Assembly: GCF_026212465.1 (NCBI RefSeq)
Contig: NC_080063.1
Coordinates: 3,226,501-3,290,500, forward strand
DNA: 64,000 nucleotides
Reading direction: 5' to 3'
Source of the DNA: Amaranthus tricolor
Lineage: Eukaryota; Streptophyta; Magnoliopsida; Caryophyllales; Amaranthaceae
Below, piece after piece: positions 1 to 12,883 of the stretch. The position numbers were made by a program, and so were the translations under genes. Every line of letters starts with the position of its first letter. Within the stretch, counting starts at the first letter, position 1. A model generated the notes under the pieces. That model did not search any database, was not told where the DNA came from, and was given only the letters and a program-made list of their open reading frames with translations.

Positions 1-1100
1 CTTCATTGATCATTCATCCTTGTTCATTCTTCATCGTTCATTCTTCATTGATCAATGATCCTTGTTCATTCTTCATCTTTCATTCGTCATTGATCATTAA
101 TCCTTGTTCATTCTTCATCGTTCATTCTTCATTGATCATTGATCCTTGTTCATTCTTCATCGTTCATTCGTCATTGACCATTGATCCTTGTTCATTCTTC
201 ACCATTCATTCTTCATTGATCATTGATCCTTGTTCATTCTTCATCGTTCATTCGTCATTGATCATTGATCCTCATTCATTCTTCATCGTTCATTCTTCAT
301 TGATCATTGATCTTTGTTCATTCTTCATCGTTCATTCGTCATTGATCATTGATCCTTGTTCATTCTTCATCATTCATTCTTCATTGATCATTAATCCTTG
401 TTCATTCTTCATCGTTCATTCTTCATTGATCATTGATCCTTGTTCATTCTTAATCGTTCATTCGTCATTGATCATTGATCCTTGTTCATTCTTCATCGTT
501 CATTCTTCATTGATCAATGATCCTTGTTCATTCTTCATCGTTCATTCGTCATTGATCATTGATCCTGGTTCATTCTTCATCGTTCATTCTTCATTGATCA
601 TTGATCCTTGTTCATTCTTCATCGTTCATTCATCATTGATCATTGATCCTTGTTCATTCTTCATCGTTCATTCTTCATTGATCATTGATCCTTGTTCATT
701 CTTCATCGTTCATTCTTCAATGATCATTAATCCTTGTTCATTTTTCATCGTTCATTCGTCATTGATCATTGATCCTTGTTCATTCTTCATCGTTCATTCT
801 TCATTGATCATTGATCCTTGTTCATTCTTCGTCGTTCATTCTTCATTTATCATTGATCCTTGTTGATTCTTCTTCGTTCATTCGTCATTGATCATTGATC
901 CTTATTCATTCTTCATCGTTCATTCTTCATTGATCATTGATCCTTGTTCATTCTTCATCGTTCATTCGTCATTGACCATTGATCCTTGTTCATTCTTCAC
1001 CGTTCATTCTTCATTGATCATTGATCCTTGTTCATTCTTCATTGTTCATTCGTCATTGATCATTGATTCTTGTTCATTCTTCATCGTTCATTCTTCATTG
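1..1100. repeat. 84-bp dimer (A/B alternation) zone
   Basis: Monomers here mostly alternate between type A, whose h1 is TTCATTG (2, 44, 128, 212, 296, 380), and type B, whose h1 is GTCATTG (86, 170, 254, 338, 464). The effective unit is therefore an 84-bp dimer. The alternation slips where two A monomers sit together (380 and 422; 674 and 716; 800 and 842) or where h1 is ATCATTG (632). The same imperfect alternation continues through the rest of the window. The A/B change is synonymous in the open frame (TCT versus TCG). Confidence 0.8.
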
Positions 1101-1862
1101 ATCATTGATCCTTGTTCATTCTTCATCGTTCATTCTTAATTGATCATTGATCCTTCTTCATTCTTCATCGTTCATTCTTCATTGATAATTGATTCTTGTT
1201 CATTCTTCATCGTTCATTCTTCATTGATCATTGATCCTTGTTCATTCTTCATCGTTCATTCGTCATTGAGCATTGATCCTTGTTCATTCTTCATCGTTCA
1301 TTCTTCATTGATCATTGATCCTTGTTCATTCTTCATCGTTCATTCGTCATTGACCATTGATCCTTGTTTATTCTTCACCGTTCATTCTTCATTGATCATT
1401 GATCCTTGTTCATTATTTATTGTTCATTCGTCATTGATCATTGATTCTTGTTCATTCTTCATCGTTCATTCTTCATTTATCATTCATCCTTGTTCATTCT
1501 TTATCGTTCATTCTTCATTGATCATTGATCCTTGTTCATTCTTCATCGTTCATTCGTCATTGACCATTAATCCTTGTTCATTCTTCATCGTTCATTCTTC
1601 ATTGATCATTGATCCTTGTTCATTCTTCATCGTTCATTCGTCATTGATCAATTATCCTTGTTCATTCTTCATCGTTCATTCTTCATTGTTCATTGATCCT
1701 TGTTCATTCTTCATCGTTCATTCATCATTGAGCATTGATCCTTATTCATTCTTCATCGTTCATTCTTCATTGATCTTTTATCCTTGTTCATTCTTCATCG
1801 TTCATTCGTCATTGATCATTGATCCTTGTTCATTCTTCATCGTTCATTCTTCATCGTTCATT
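1..1862. repeat. 1.86-kb higher-order repeat, copy 1
   Basis: This block begins with the h2 variant ATCATTC and carries a distinctive series of monomer variants (a CAATGATCC monomer, ACCATTG, the h3 variant ATCCTCA, a TTGATTC stop variant near 865). The same series starts again at 1863. Length is 44 monomers plus one extra 14-bp sub-unit. Compared with copy 2 I saw only scattered substitutions, for example near 800-840, 1155, 1370 and 1745. The left edge is set by the window, so an earlier copy may lie upstream. Confidence 0.9.
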
Positions 1863-1866
1863 CTTC
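1834..1866. repeat. 14-bp sub-unit expansion
   Basis: The h5+h6 half-unit (TTCATCG then TTCATTC) occurs twice in succession instead of once, adding 14 bp at the boundary of higher-order copies 1 and 2. It shows that the 14-bp sub-unit can still expand independently of the 42-bp monomer. Confidence 0.9.
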
Positions 1867-3738
1867 ATTGATCATTCATCCTTGTTCATTCTTCATCGTT
1901 CATTCTTCATTGATCAATGATCCTTGTTCATTCTTCATCTTTCATTCGTCATTGATCATTAATCCTTGTTCATTCTTCATCGTTCATTCTTCATTGATCA
2001 TTGATCCTTGTTCATTCTTCATCGTTCATTCGTCATTGACCATTGATCCTTGTTCATTCTTCACCATTCATTCTTCATTGATCATTGATCCTTGTTCATT
2101 CTTCATCGTTCATTCGTCATTGATCATTGATCCTCATTCATTCTTCATCGTTCATTCTTCATTGATCATTGATCTTTGTTCATTCTTCATCGTTCATTCG
2201 TCATTGATCATTGATCCTTGTTCATTCTTCATCATTCATTCTTCATTGATCATTAATCCTTGTTCATTCTTCATCGTTCATTCTTCATTGATCATTGATC
2301 CTTGTTCATTCTTAATCGTTCATTCGTCATTGATCATTGATCCTTGTTCATTCTTCATCGTTCATTCTTCATTGATCAATGATCCTTGTTCATTCTTCAT
2401 CGTTCATTCGTCATTGATCATTGATCCTGGTTCATTCTTCATCGTTCATTCTTCATTGATCATTGATCCTTGTTCATTCTTCATCGTTCATTCATCATTG
2501 ATCATTGATCCTTGTTCATTCTTCATCGTTCATTCTTCATTGATCATTGATCCTTGTTCATTCTTCATCGTTCATTCTTCAATGATCATTAATCCTTGTT
2601 CATTTTTCATCGTTCATTCGTCATTGATCATTGATCCTTGTTCATTCTTCATCGTTCATTCTTCATTTATCATTGATCCTTGTTCATTCTTCGTCGTTCA
2701 TTCTTCATTTATCATTGATCCTTGTTGATTCTTCTTCGTTCATTCGTCATTGATCATTGATCCTTATTCATTCTTCATCGTTCATTCTTCATTGATCATT
2801 GATCCTTGTTCATTCTTCATCGTTCATTCGTCATTGACCATTGATCCTTGTTCATTCTTCACCGTTCATTCTTCATTGATCATTGATCCTTGTTCATTCT
2901 TCATTGTTCATTCGTCATTGATCATTGATTCTTGTTCATTCTTCATCGTTCATTCTTCATTGATCATTGATCCTTGTTCATTCTTCATCGTTCATTCTTA
3001 ATTGATCATTGATCCTTGTTCATTCTTCATCGTTCATTCTTCATTGATCATTGATTCTTGTTCATTCTTCATCGTTCATTCTTCATTGATCATTGATCCT
3101 TGTTCATTCTTCATCGTTCATTCGTCATTGAGCATTGATCCTTGTTCATTCTTCATCGTTCATTCTTCTTTGATCATTGATCCTTGTTCATTCTTCATCG
3201 TTCATTCGTCATTGACCATTGATCCTTGTTCATTCTTCATCGTTCATTCTTCAATTATCATTGATCCTTGTTCATTATTTATTGTTCATTCGTCATTGAT
3301 CATTGATTCTTGTTCATTCTTCATCGTTCATTCTTCATTTATCATTCATCCTTGTTCATTCTTTATCGTTCATTCTTCATTGATCATTGATCCTTGTTCA
3401 TTCTTCATCGTTCATTCGTCATTGACCATTAATCCTTGTTCATTCTTCATCGTTCATTCTTCATTGATCATTGATCCTTGTTCATTCTTCATCGTTCATT
3501 CGTCATTGATCAATTATCCTTGTTCATTCTTCATCGTTCATTCTTCATTGTTCATTGATCCTTGTTCATTCTTCATCGTTCATTCGTCATTGAGCATTGA
3601 TCCTTGTTCAATCTTCATCGTTCATTCTTCATTGATCTTTTATCCTTGTTCATTCTTCATCGTTCATTCGTCATTGATCATTGATCCTTGTTCATTCTTC
3701 ATCGTTCATTCTTCATCGTTCATTCTTCATCGTTTATT
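1863..3738. repeat. 1.88-kb higher-order repeat, copy 2
   Basis: Second copy of the block at 1-1862, with the same variant order. It is 14 bp longer (44 monomers plus 28 bp), because the h5+h6 sub-unit at its right end is present two extra times instead of one. The junctions to copies 1 and 3 both fall at this expanded h5/h6 run, which suggests that this is where register changes when the block is gained or lost. Confidence 0.9.
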
Positions 3739-3742
3739 CTTC
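3697..3742. repeat. Double 14-bp sub-unit expansion
   Basis: The h5+h6 half-unit occurs three times in a row, the last with TTTATTC as its h6. This adds 28 bp at the boundary between higher-order copies 2 and 3 and accounts for the 1,876 versus 1,862 bp spacing. Confidence 0.9.
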
Positions 3743-4370
3743 ATTGATCATTCATCCTTGTTCATTCTTCATCGTTCATTCTTCATTGATCAATGATCCT
3801 TGTTCATTCTTCATCTTTCATTCGTCATTGATCATTAATCCTTGTTCATTCTTCATCGTTCATTCTTCATTGATCATTGATCCTTGTTCATTCTTCATCG
3901 TTCATTCGTCATTGACCATTGATCCTTGTTCATTCTTCACCATTCATTCTTCATTGATCATTGATCCTTGTTCATTCTTCATCGTTCATTCGTCATTGAT
4001 CATTGATCCTCATTCATTCTTCATCGTTCATTCTTCATTGATCATAGATCTTTGTTCATTCTTCATCGTTCATTCGTCATTGATCATTGATCCTTGTTCA
4101 TTCTTCATCATTCATTCTTCATTGGTCATTAATCCTTGTTCATTCTTCATCGTTCATTCTTCATTGATCATTGATCCTTGTTCATTCTTGATCGTTCATT
4201 CGTCATTGATCATTGATCCTTGTTCATTCTTCATCGTTCATTCTTCATTGATCAATGATCCTTGTTCATTCTTCATCGTTCATTCGTCATTGATCATTGA
4301 TCCTGGTTCATACTTCATCTTTCATTCTTCATTGATCATTGATCCTTGTTCATTCTTCATCGTTCATTCG
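3739..4370. repeat. 1.9-kb higher-order repeat, copy 3 (partial)
   Basis: Third copy of the 1.86-kb block, following the same variant order for about 630 bp. It then departs near 4370, where a monomer with the h3 variant ATCCTAT appears and the first 8-bp-deleted junction follows. Copy 3 is therefore broken by the start of a different higher-order family. Confidence 0.8.
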
Positions 4371-7300
4371 TCATTGATCATTGATCCTATTTCATTCTTC
4401 ATCTTTCATTCTTCATTGATCATTGATCCTTGTTCATTCTTCATCGTTCATTCGCATTGATCCTTGTTTATTCTTTATCGTTCATTCTTCATTGATCATT
4501 GATGCTTGTTCATTCTTTATCGTTCATTCTTCATTGATCATTGATCCTTGTTCATTCTTCATCGTTCATTCTTCATTGATCATTGATCCTTGTTCATTCT
4601 TCATCGTTCATTCGTCATTGACCATTAATCCTTTTTCATTCTATATCGTTCATTCTTCATTGATCATTGATCCTTGTTCATTCTTCATCGTTCATACTTC
4701 ATTGATCATTGATCCTTGTTCATTCTTCATTGTTCATTCGTCATTGACACTTGACCCTTGTTCATTCTTCATCGTTCATTCTTCATTGATAATTAATCCT
4801 TGTTCATTCTTCATCGTTCATTCGTCATTGATCATTGATCCTTGTTCATTCTTTATCGTTCATTCTTCATTGATCATTGATCTGTGTTCATTCTTCATTG
4901 TTCATTCGTCATTGATCATTGATCCTTGTTCATTCTTCATCGTTCATTCTTCATTTATCATTGATCCTTGTTCATTCTTCATCGTTCATTCTTCATTGAT
5001 CATTGATCCTTGTTCATTCTTCATCGTTCATTCGTCATTGACCATTGATCCTTGTTCATTCTTCACCGTTCATTCTTCATTGATTATTGATCCTTGTTCA
5101 TTCTTCATTGTTCATTCGTCATTGATCATTGATTCTTGTTCATTCTACATCGTTCATTCTTCATTTATCATTCATCCTTGTTCATTCTTCATCGTTCATT
5201 CTACATTGATCATTGATCCTTGTTCATTCTTCATCGTTCATTCGTCATTGACCATTAATCCTTGTTCATTCTTCATCGTTGATTCTTCATTGATCATTGA
5301 TTCTTGTTCATTCTTCATCGTTCATTCATCATTGATCATTGATCCTTGTTCATTCTTCATCGTTCATTCTTCATTGATCATTGATCCTTATTCATTCTTC
5401 ATCGTTCATTCTTCATTGATCATTAATCCTTGTTCATTTTTAATCGTTCATTCGTCATTGATCGTTGATCCTTGTTCATTCTTCATCGTTCGTTCTTCAT
5501 TGATCATTGATCCTTGTTCATTCTTCATCGTTCATTCTTCATTTATCATTGATCCTTGTTGATTCTTCATCGTTCATTCGTGATTGATCATTGATCCTTA
5601 TTCATTCTTCATCGTTCATTCTTCATTGATCATTGATCCTTATTCATTCTTCATCGTTCATTCTTCATTGATCATTGATCCTTGTTCATTCTTCATCGTT
5701 CATTCTTCATTGATCATTGATACTTGTTCATTCTTCATCGTTCATTCGTCATTGACCATTAATCCTTTTTCATTCTTCATCGTTCATTCGTCATTGATCA
5801 TTGATCCTTGTTCATTCTTCATCGTTCATACTTCATTGATCATTGATCCTTGTTCATTCTTCATCGTTCATTCGTCATTGACACTTGACCTTTGTTCATT
5901 CTTCATCGTTCATTATTCATTGATCATTAATCCTTGTTCATTCTTCATCGTTCATTCGTCATTGATCATTGATCCTTGTTCATTCTTCATCGTTCAAACT
6001 TCATTGATCATTGATCCGTGTTCATTCTTCATTGTTCATTCGTCATTGATCATTGATCCTTGTTCATTCTTCATCGTTCATTCTTCATTTATCATTCATC
6101 CTTGTTCATTCTTCATCGTTCATTCTTCATTGATCATTGATCCTTGTTCATTCTTTATCGTTCAATCTTCATTGATCATTGATCCTTGTTCATTGTTCAT
6201 CGTTCATTCTTCATTGATCATTGATCCTTGTTCATTCTTCATCGTTCATTCGTCATTCATCATTGATCCTATTTCATTCTTCATCGTTCATTCTTCATTG
6301 ATCATTGATCCTTGTTCATTCTTCATCGTTCATTCGCATTGATCCTTGTTTATTCTTTATCGTTCATTCTTCATTGATCATTGATCCTTGTTCATTCTTC
6401 ATCGTTCATTCTTCATTGATCATTGATCCTTGTTCATTCTTCATCGTTCATTCGTCATTGACCATTAATCCTTTTTCATTCTTCATCGTTCATTCTTCAT
6501 TGATCATTGATCCTTGTTCATTCTTCATCGTTCATACTTCATTGATCATTGATCCTTGTTCATTCTTCATTGTTCATTCGTCATTGACACTTGACCCTTG
6601 TTCATTCTTCATCGTTCATTCTTCATTGATCATTAATCCTTGTTCATTCTTCATCGTTCATTCGTCATTGATCATTGATCCTTGTTCATTCTTCATCGTT
6701 CATTCTTCATTGATCATTGATCCGTGTTCATTCTTCATTGTTCATTCGTCATTGATCATTGATCCTTGTTCATCCTTCATCGTTCATTCTTCATTTATCA
6801 TTCATCCTTGTTCATTCTTCATCGTTCATTCTTCATTGATCATTGATCCTTGTTCATTCTTCATCGTTCAATCTTCATTGATCATTGATCCTTGTTCATT
6901 CTTCATCGTTCATTCTTCATTGATCATTGATCCTTGTTCATTCTTCATCGTTCATTCGTCATTGATGATTGATCCTTGTTCATTCTTCATCGTTCATTCT
7001 TCATTCATCATTAATCCTTGTTCATTCTTCATCGTTCATTCGCATTGATCCTTGTTTATTCTTTATCGTTCATTCTTCATTGATCATTGATCCTTGTTCA
7101 TTCTTCATCGTTCATACTTCATTGATCATTGATCCTTGTTCATTCTTCATCGTTCATTCGTCATTGACCATGGACCCTTGTTCATTCTTCATCGTTTATT
7201 CTTCATTGATCATTGATCCTTGTTCATTCTTCATCGTTCATTCGTCATTGACCATTGACCCTTGTTCATTCTTCATCGTTCATTCTTCATTGATCATTGA

Positions 7301-7859
7301 TCCTTGTTCATTCTTCATCGTTCATTCGTCATTGATCATTGATCCTTGTTCATTCTTCATCGTTCATTCTTCATTGATCATTGATCCTTGTTAATTCTTC
7401 ATTGTTCATTCGTCATTGATCATTGATCCTTGTTCATTCTTCATCGTTCATTCTTCATTGATCATTGATCCTTGTTCATTCTTCGTCGTTCATTCGTCAT
7501 TGACCATTAATCCTAGTTCATTCTTCATCTTTCATTCTTCATTGATCATTGATCCTTGTTCATTCTTCGTCCTTCATTCGTCATTGACCATTAAACCTTG
7601 TTCATTCTTCATCTTTCATTCTTCATTGATCATTGATCCTTGTTCATTCTTCTTCGTTCATTCGTCATTGACCATTGATCCTTGTTCATTCTTCATCGTT
7701 CATTCTTCATTGATCATTAATACTTGTTCATTTTTCATCGTTCATTCGTCATTGATCATTGATCCTTGTTCATTCTTCATCGTTCATTCTTCATTGATCA
7801 TTGATCCTTGTTCATTCTTCATCGTTCATTCTTCATTTATCATTGATCCTTGTTGATTC
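4371..7859. repeat. Mixed monomer segment with the first three register junctions
   Basis: No gene. Junctions end at 4460, 6342 and 7048. About 5640-7670 matches about 11660-13690 at offset 6,024; landmarks include the ATACTTG monomer near 5719 and the CCATGG monomer at 7168-7173. The stretch 5719-6342 also matches 9231-9854 at offset 3,512. The segment therefore looks like a source, or an older copy, of blocks found further right. Confidence 0.75.
6343..7048. repeat. Junction-to-junction cassette, 706-bp form
   Basis: Seventeen monomers minus 8 bp between a class 2 and a class 1 junction. The same length recurs at 12367-13072, 17901-18606, 20027-20732 and 24161-24866. A 664-bp form (16 monomers) lies at 31711-32374, 33375-34038 and 37803-38466, with a 671-bp version at 39467-40137. 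A 748-bp form (18 monomers) lies at 42230-42977, 51793-52540, 56970-57717 and 60475-61222. The interval 49507-50254 is also 748 bp but has different content. Size changes by whole monomers, so the cassette gains and loses single 42-bp units. Confidence 0.85.
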
Positions 7860-10371
7860 TCCATCGTTCATTCGTCATTGATCATTGATCCTTATTCATT
7901 CTTCATCGTTCATTCTTCATTGATCATTGATCCTTGTTCATTCTTCATCGTTCATTCGTCATTGACCATTGATCCTTGTTCATTCTTCACCGTTCATTCT
8001 TCATTGATCATTGATCCTTGTTCATTCTTCATTGTTCATTCGTCATTGATCATTGATTCTTGTTCATTCTTCATCGTTCATTCTTCATTTATCATTCATC
8101 CTTGTTCATTCTTCATCGTTCATTCTACATTGATCATTGATCCTTGTTCATTCTTCATCGTTCATTCTTCATTGACCATTAATCCTTGTTCATTCTTCAT
8201 CGTTCATTCTTCATTGATCATTGATCCTTGTTCATTCTTCATCGTTCATTCATCATTGATCATTGATCCTTGTTCATTCTTCATCGTTCATTCTTCATTG
8301 ATCATTGATCCTTGTTCATTCTTCATCGTTCATTCTTCATTGATCATTAATCCTTGTTCATTTTTCATCGTTCATTCGTCATTGATCATTGATCCTTGTT
8401 CATTCTTCATTGTTCATTCTTCATTGATCATTGATCCTTGTTCATTCTTCATCGTTCATTCTTCATTTATCATTGATCCTTATTGATTCTTAATCTTTCA
8501 TTCGTCATTGATCATTGATCCTTATTCATTCTTCATCGTTCATTCTTCATTGATCATTGATCCTTGTTCATTCTTCATCGTTCATTCTTCATTGATCATT
8601 GATTATTGTTCATTTTTCATCGTTCATTCGTCATTGATCATTGATCCTTGTTCCTTCTTCATCGTTCATTCTTCATTGATCATTGATCCTTGTTCATTCT
8701 TCATCGTTCATTCTTCATTGATCATTGATCCTTGTTCATTCTTCATCGTTCATTCGTCATTGACCATTAATCCTTTTTCATTCTTCATCGTTCATTCGTC
8801 ATTGATCATTGATCCTTGTTCATTCTTCATCGTTCATACTTCATTGATCATTGATCCTTGTTCATTCTTCATCGTTCATTCGTCATTGACACTTGACCCT
8901 TGTTCATTCTTCATCGTTCATTCTTCATTGATCATTAATCCTTGTTCATTCTTCATCGTTCATTCGTCATTGATCATTGATCCTTGTTCATTCTTCATCG
9001 TTCAAACTTCATTGATCATTGATCCGTGTTAATTCTTCATTGTTCATTCGTCATTGATCATTGATCCTTGTTCATTCTTCATCGTTCATTCTTCATTTAT
9101 CATTCATCCTTGTTCATTCTTCATCGTTCATTCTTCATTGATCATTGATCCTTGTTCATTCTTTATCGTTCAATCTTCATTGATCATTGATCCTTGTTCA
9201 TTCTTCATCGTTCATTCTTCATTGATCATTGATACTTGTTCATTCTTCATCGTTCATTCGTCATTGACCATTAATCCTTTTTCATTCTTCATCGTTCATT
9301 CGTCATTGATCATTGATCCTTGTTCATTCTTCATCGTTCATACTTCATTGATCATTGATCCTTGTTCATTCTTCATCGTTCATTCGTCATTGACACTTGA
9401 CCCTTGTTCATTCTTCATCGTTCATTATTCATTGATCATTAATCCTTGTTCATTCTTCATCGTTCATTCGTCATTGATCATTGATCCTTGTTCATTCTTC
9501 ATCGTTCAAACTTCATTGATCATTGATCCTTGTTCATTCTTCATTGTTCATTCGTCATTGATCATTGATCCTTGTTCATTCTTCATCGTTCATTCTTCAT
9601 TTATCATTCATCCTTGTTCATTCTTCATCGTTCATTCTTCATTGATCATTGATCCTTGTTCATTCTTTATCGTTCAATCTTCATTGATCATTGATCCTTG
9701 TTCATTCTTCATCGCTCATTCTTCATTGATCATTGATCCTTGTTCATTCTTCATCGTTCATTCGTCATTCATCATTGATCCTATTTCATTCTTCATCGTT
9801 CATTCTTCATTGATCATTGATCCTTGTTCATTCTTCATCGTTCATTCGCATTGATCCTTGTTTATTCTTTATCGTTCATTCTTCATTGATCATTGATCCT
9901 TGTTCATTCTTCATCGTTCATTCTTCATTGATCATTGATCCTTGTTCATTCTTCATCGTTCATTCGTCATTGACCATTAATCCTTTTTCATTCTTCATCG
10001 TTCATTCTTCATTGATCATTGATCCTTGTTCATTCTTCATCGTTCATACTTCATTGATCATTGATCCTTGTTCATTCTTCATTGTTCATTCGTCATTGAC
10101 ACTTGACCCTTGTTCATTCTTCATCGTTCATTCTTCATTGATCATTAATCCTTGTTCATTCTTCATCGTTCATTCGTCATTGATCATTGATCCTTGTTCA
10201 TTCTTCATCGTTCATTCTTCATTGATCATTGATCCGTGTTCATTCTTCATTGTTCATTCGTCATTGATCATTGATCCTTGTTCATCCTTCATCGTTCATT
10301 CTTCATTTATCATTCATCCTTGTTCATTCTTCATCGTTCATTCTTCATTGATCATTGATCCTTGTTCATTC
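7860..10371. repeat. 2,512-bp higher-order repeat, copy 1
   Basis: Variant order here is repeated at offset 2,512 (60 monomers minus 8 bp). Landmarks include the h3 variant ATCCTTA followed by T near 7890 and 8510, the TTCCTTC monomer near 8650, the ACACTTGACCC monomer near 8890, the TTCAAAC monomer near 9003, and the junction ending at 9854. It differs from copy 2 at a few bases, for example GATTATTG near 8602. Confidence 0.85.
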
Positions 10372-12883
10372 TACATCGTTCATTCGTCATTGATCATTGA
10401 TCCTTATTCATTCTTCATCGTTCATTCTTCATTGATCATTGATCCTTGTTCATTCTTCATCGTTCATTCGTCATTGACCATTGATCCTTGTTCATTCTTC
10501 ACCGTTCATTCTTCATTGATCATTGATCCTTGTTCATTCTTCATTGTTCATTCGTCATTGATCATTGATTCTTGTTCATTCTTCATCGTTCATTCTTCAT
10601 TTATCATTCATCCTTGTTCATTCTTCATCGTTCATTCTACATTGATCATTGATCCTTGTTCATTCTTCATCGTTCATTCGTCATTGACCATTAATCCTTG
10701 TTCATTCTTCATCGTTCATTCTTCATTGATCATTGATCCTTGTTCATTCTTCATCGTTCATTCATCATTGATCATTGATCCTTGTTCATTCTTCATCGTT
10801 CATTCTTCATTGATCATTGATCCTTGTTCATTCTTCATCGTTCATTCTTCATTGATCATTAATCCTTGTTCATTTTTCATCGTTCATTCGTCATTGATCA
10901 TTGATCCTTGTTCATTCTTCATTGTTCATTCTTCATTGATCATTGATCCTTGTTCATTCTTCATCGTTCATTCTTCATTTATCATTGATCCTTATTGATT
11001 CTTCATCGTTCATTCGTCATTGATCATTGATCCTTATTCATTCTTCATCGTTCATTCTTCATTGATCATTGATCCTTGTTCATTCTTCATCGTTCATTCT
11101 TCATTGATCATTGATCCTTGTTCATTTTTCATCGTTCATTCGTCATTGATCATTGATCCTTGTTCCTTCTTCATCGTTCATTCTTCATTGATCATTGATC
11201 CTTGTTCATTCTTCATCGTTCATTCTTCATTGATCATTGATCCTTGTTCATTCTTCATCGTTCATTCGTCATTGACCATTAATCCTTTTTCATTCTTCAT
11301 CGTTCATTCGTCATTGATCATTGATCCTTGTTCATTCTTCATCGTTCATACTTCATTGATCATTGATCCTTGTTCATTCTTCATCGTTCATTCGTCATTG
11401 ACACTTGACCCTTGTTCATTCTTCATCGTTCATTCTTCATTGATCATTAATCCTTGTTCATTCTTCATCGTTCATTCGTCATTGATCATTGATCCTTGTT
11501 CATTCTTCATCGTTCAAACTTCATTGATCATTGATCCGTGTTAATTCTTCATTGTTCATTCGTCATTGATCATTGATCCTTGTTCATTCTTCATCGTTCA
11601 TTCTTCATTTATCATTCATCCTTGTTCATTCTTCATCGTTCATTCTTCATTGATCATTGATCCTTGTTCATTCTTTATCGTTCAATCTTCATTGATCATT
11701 GATCCTTGTTCATTCTTCATCGTTCATTCTTCATTGATCATTGATACTTGTTCATTCTTCATCGTTCATTCGTCATTGACCATTAATCCTTTTTCATTCT
11801 TCATCGTTCATTCGTCATTGATCATTGATCCTTGTTCATTCTTCATCGTTCATACTTCATTGATCATTGATCCTTGTTCATTCTTCATCGTTCATTCGTC
11901 ATTGACACTTGACCCTTGTTCATTCTTCATCGTTCATTATTCATTGATCATTAATCCTTGTTCATTCTTCATCGTTCATTCGTCATTGATCATTGATCCT
12001 TGTTCATTCTTCATCGTTCAAACTTCATTGATCATTGATCCTTGTTCATTCTTCATTGTTCATTCGTCATTGATCATTGATCCTTGTTCATTCTTCATCG
12101 TTCATTCTTCATTTATCATTCATCCTTGTTCATTCTTCATCGTTCATTCTTCATTGATCATTGATCCTTGTTCATTCTTTATCGTTCAATCTTCATTGAT
12201 CATTGATCCTTGTTCATTCTTCATCGCTCATTCTTCATTGATCATTGATCCTTGTTCATTCTTCATCGTTCATTCGTCATTCATCATTGATCCTATTTCA
12301 TTCTTCATCGTTCATTCTTCATTGATTATTGATCCTTGTTCATTCTTCATCGTTCATTCGCATTGATCCTTGTTTATTCTTTATCGTTCATTCTTCATTG
12401 ATCATTGATCCTTGTTCATTCTTCATCGTTCATTCTTCATTGATCATTGATCCTTGTTCATTCTTCATCGTTCATTCGTCATTGACCATTAATCCTTTTT
12501 CATTCTTCATCGTTCATTCTTCATTGATCATTGATCCTTGTTCATTCTTCATCGTTCATACTTCATTGATCATTGATCCTTGTTCATTCTTCATTGTTCA
12601 TTCGTCATTGACACTTGACCCTTGTTCATTCTTCATCGTTCATTCTTCATTGATCATTAATCCTTGTTCATTCTTCATCGTTCATTCGTCATTGATCATT
12701 GATCCTTGTTCATTCTTCATCGTTCATTCTTCATTGATCATTGATCCGTGTTCATTCTTCATTGTTCATTCGTCATTGATCATTGATCCTTGTTCATCCT
12801 TCATCGTTCATTCTTCATTTATCATTCATCCTTGTTCATTCTTCATCGTTCATTCTTCATTGATCATTGATCCTTGTTCATTC
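10372..12883. repeat. 2,512-bp higher-order repeat, copy 2
   Basis: Direct tandem copy of 7860-10371, with its junction ending at 12366 (9854 + 2512). Similarity at this offset stops near 12883, where a TTCAATC monomer replaces the expected TACATCG monomer. After that point the series follows the 6.9-7.7 kb segment instead. Confidence 0.85.

Noticed and set aside
6..3796. Open reading frames of 83-300 codons in the left block as repeat-containing secreted or membrane proteins
   Set aside because: They contain only the 14-residue translation of the satellite monomer, begin at TTG inside a monomer, and end wherever a stop variant or half-unit expansion falls. No unique domain, promoter or ribosome-binding site accompanies them.
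7168..7173. In-frame ATG within CCATGG as a genuine start codon
   Set aside because: It arises from two substitutions in h2/h3 of one monomer lineage and is copied with its block. Upstream sequence is ordinary monomer with no ribosome-binding site or promoter.
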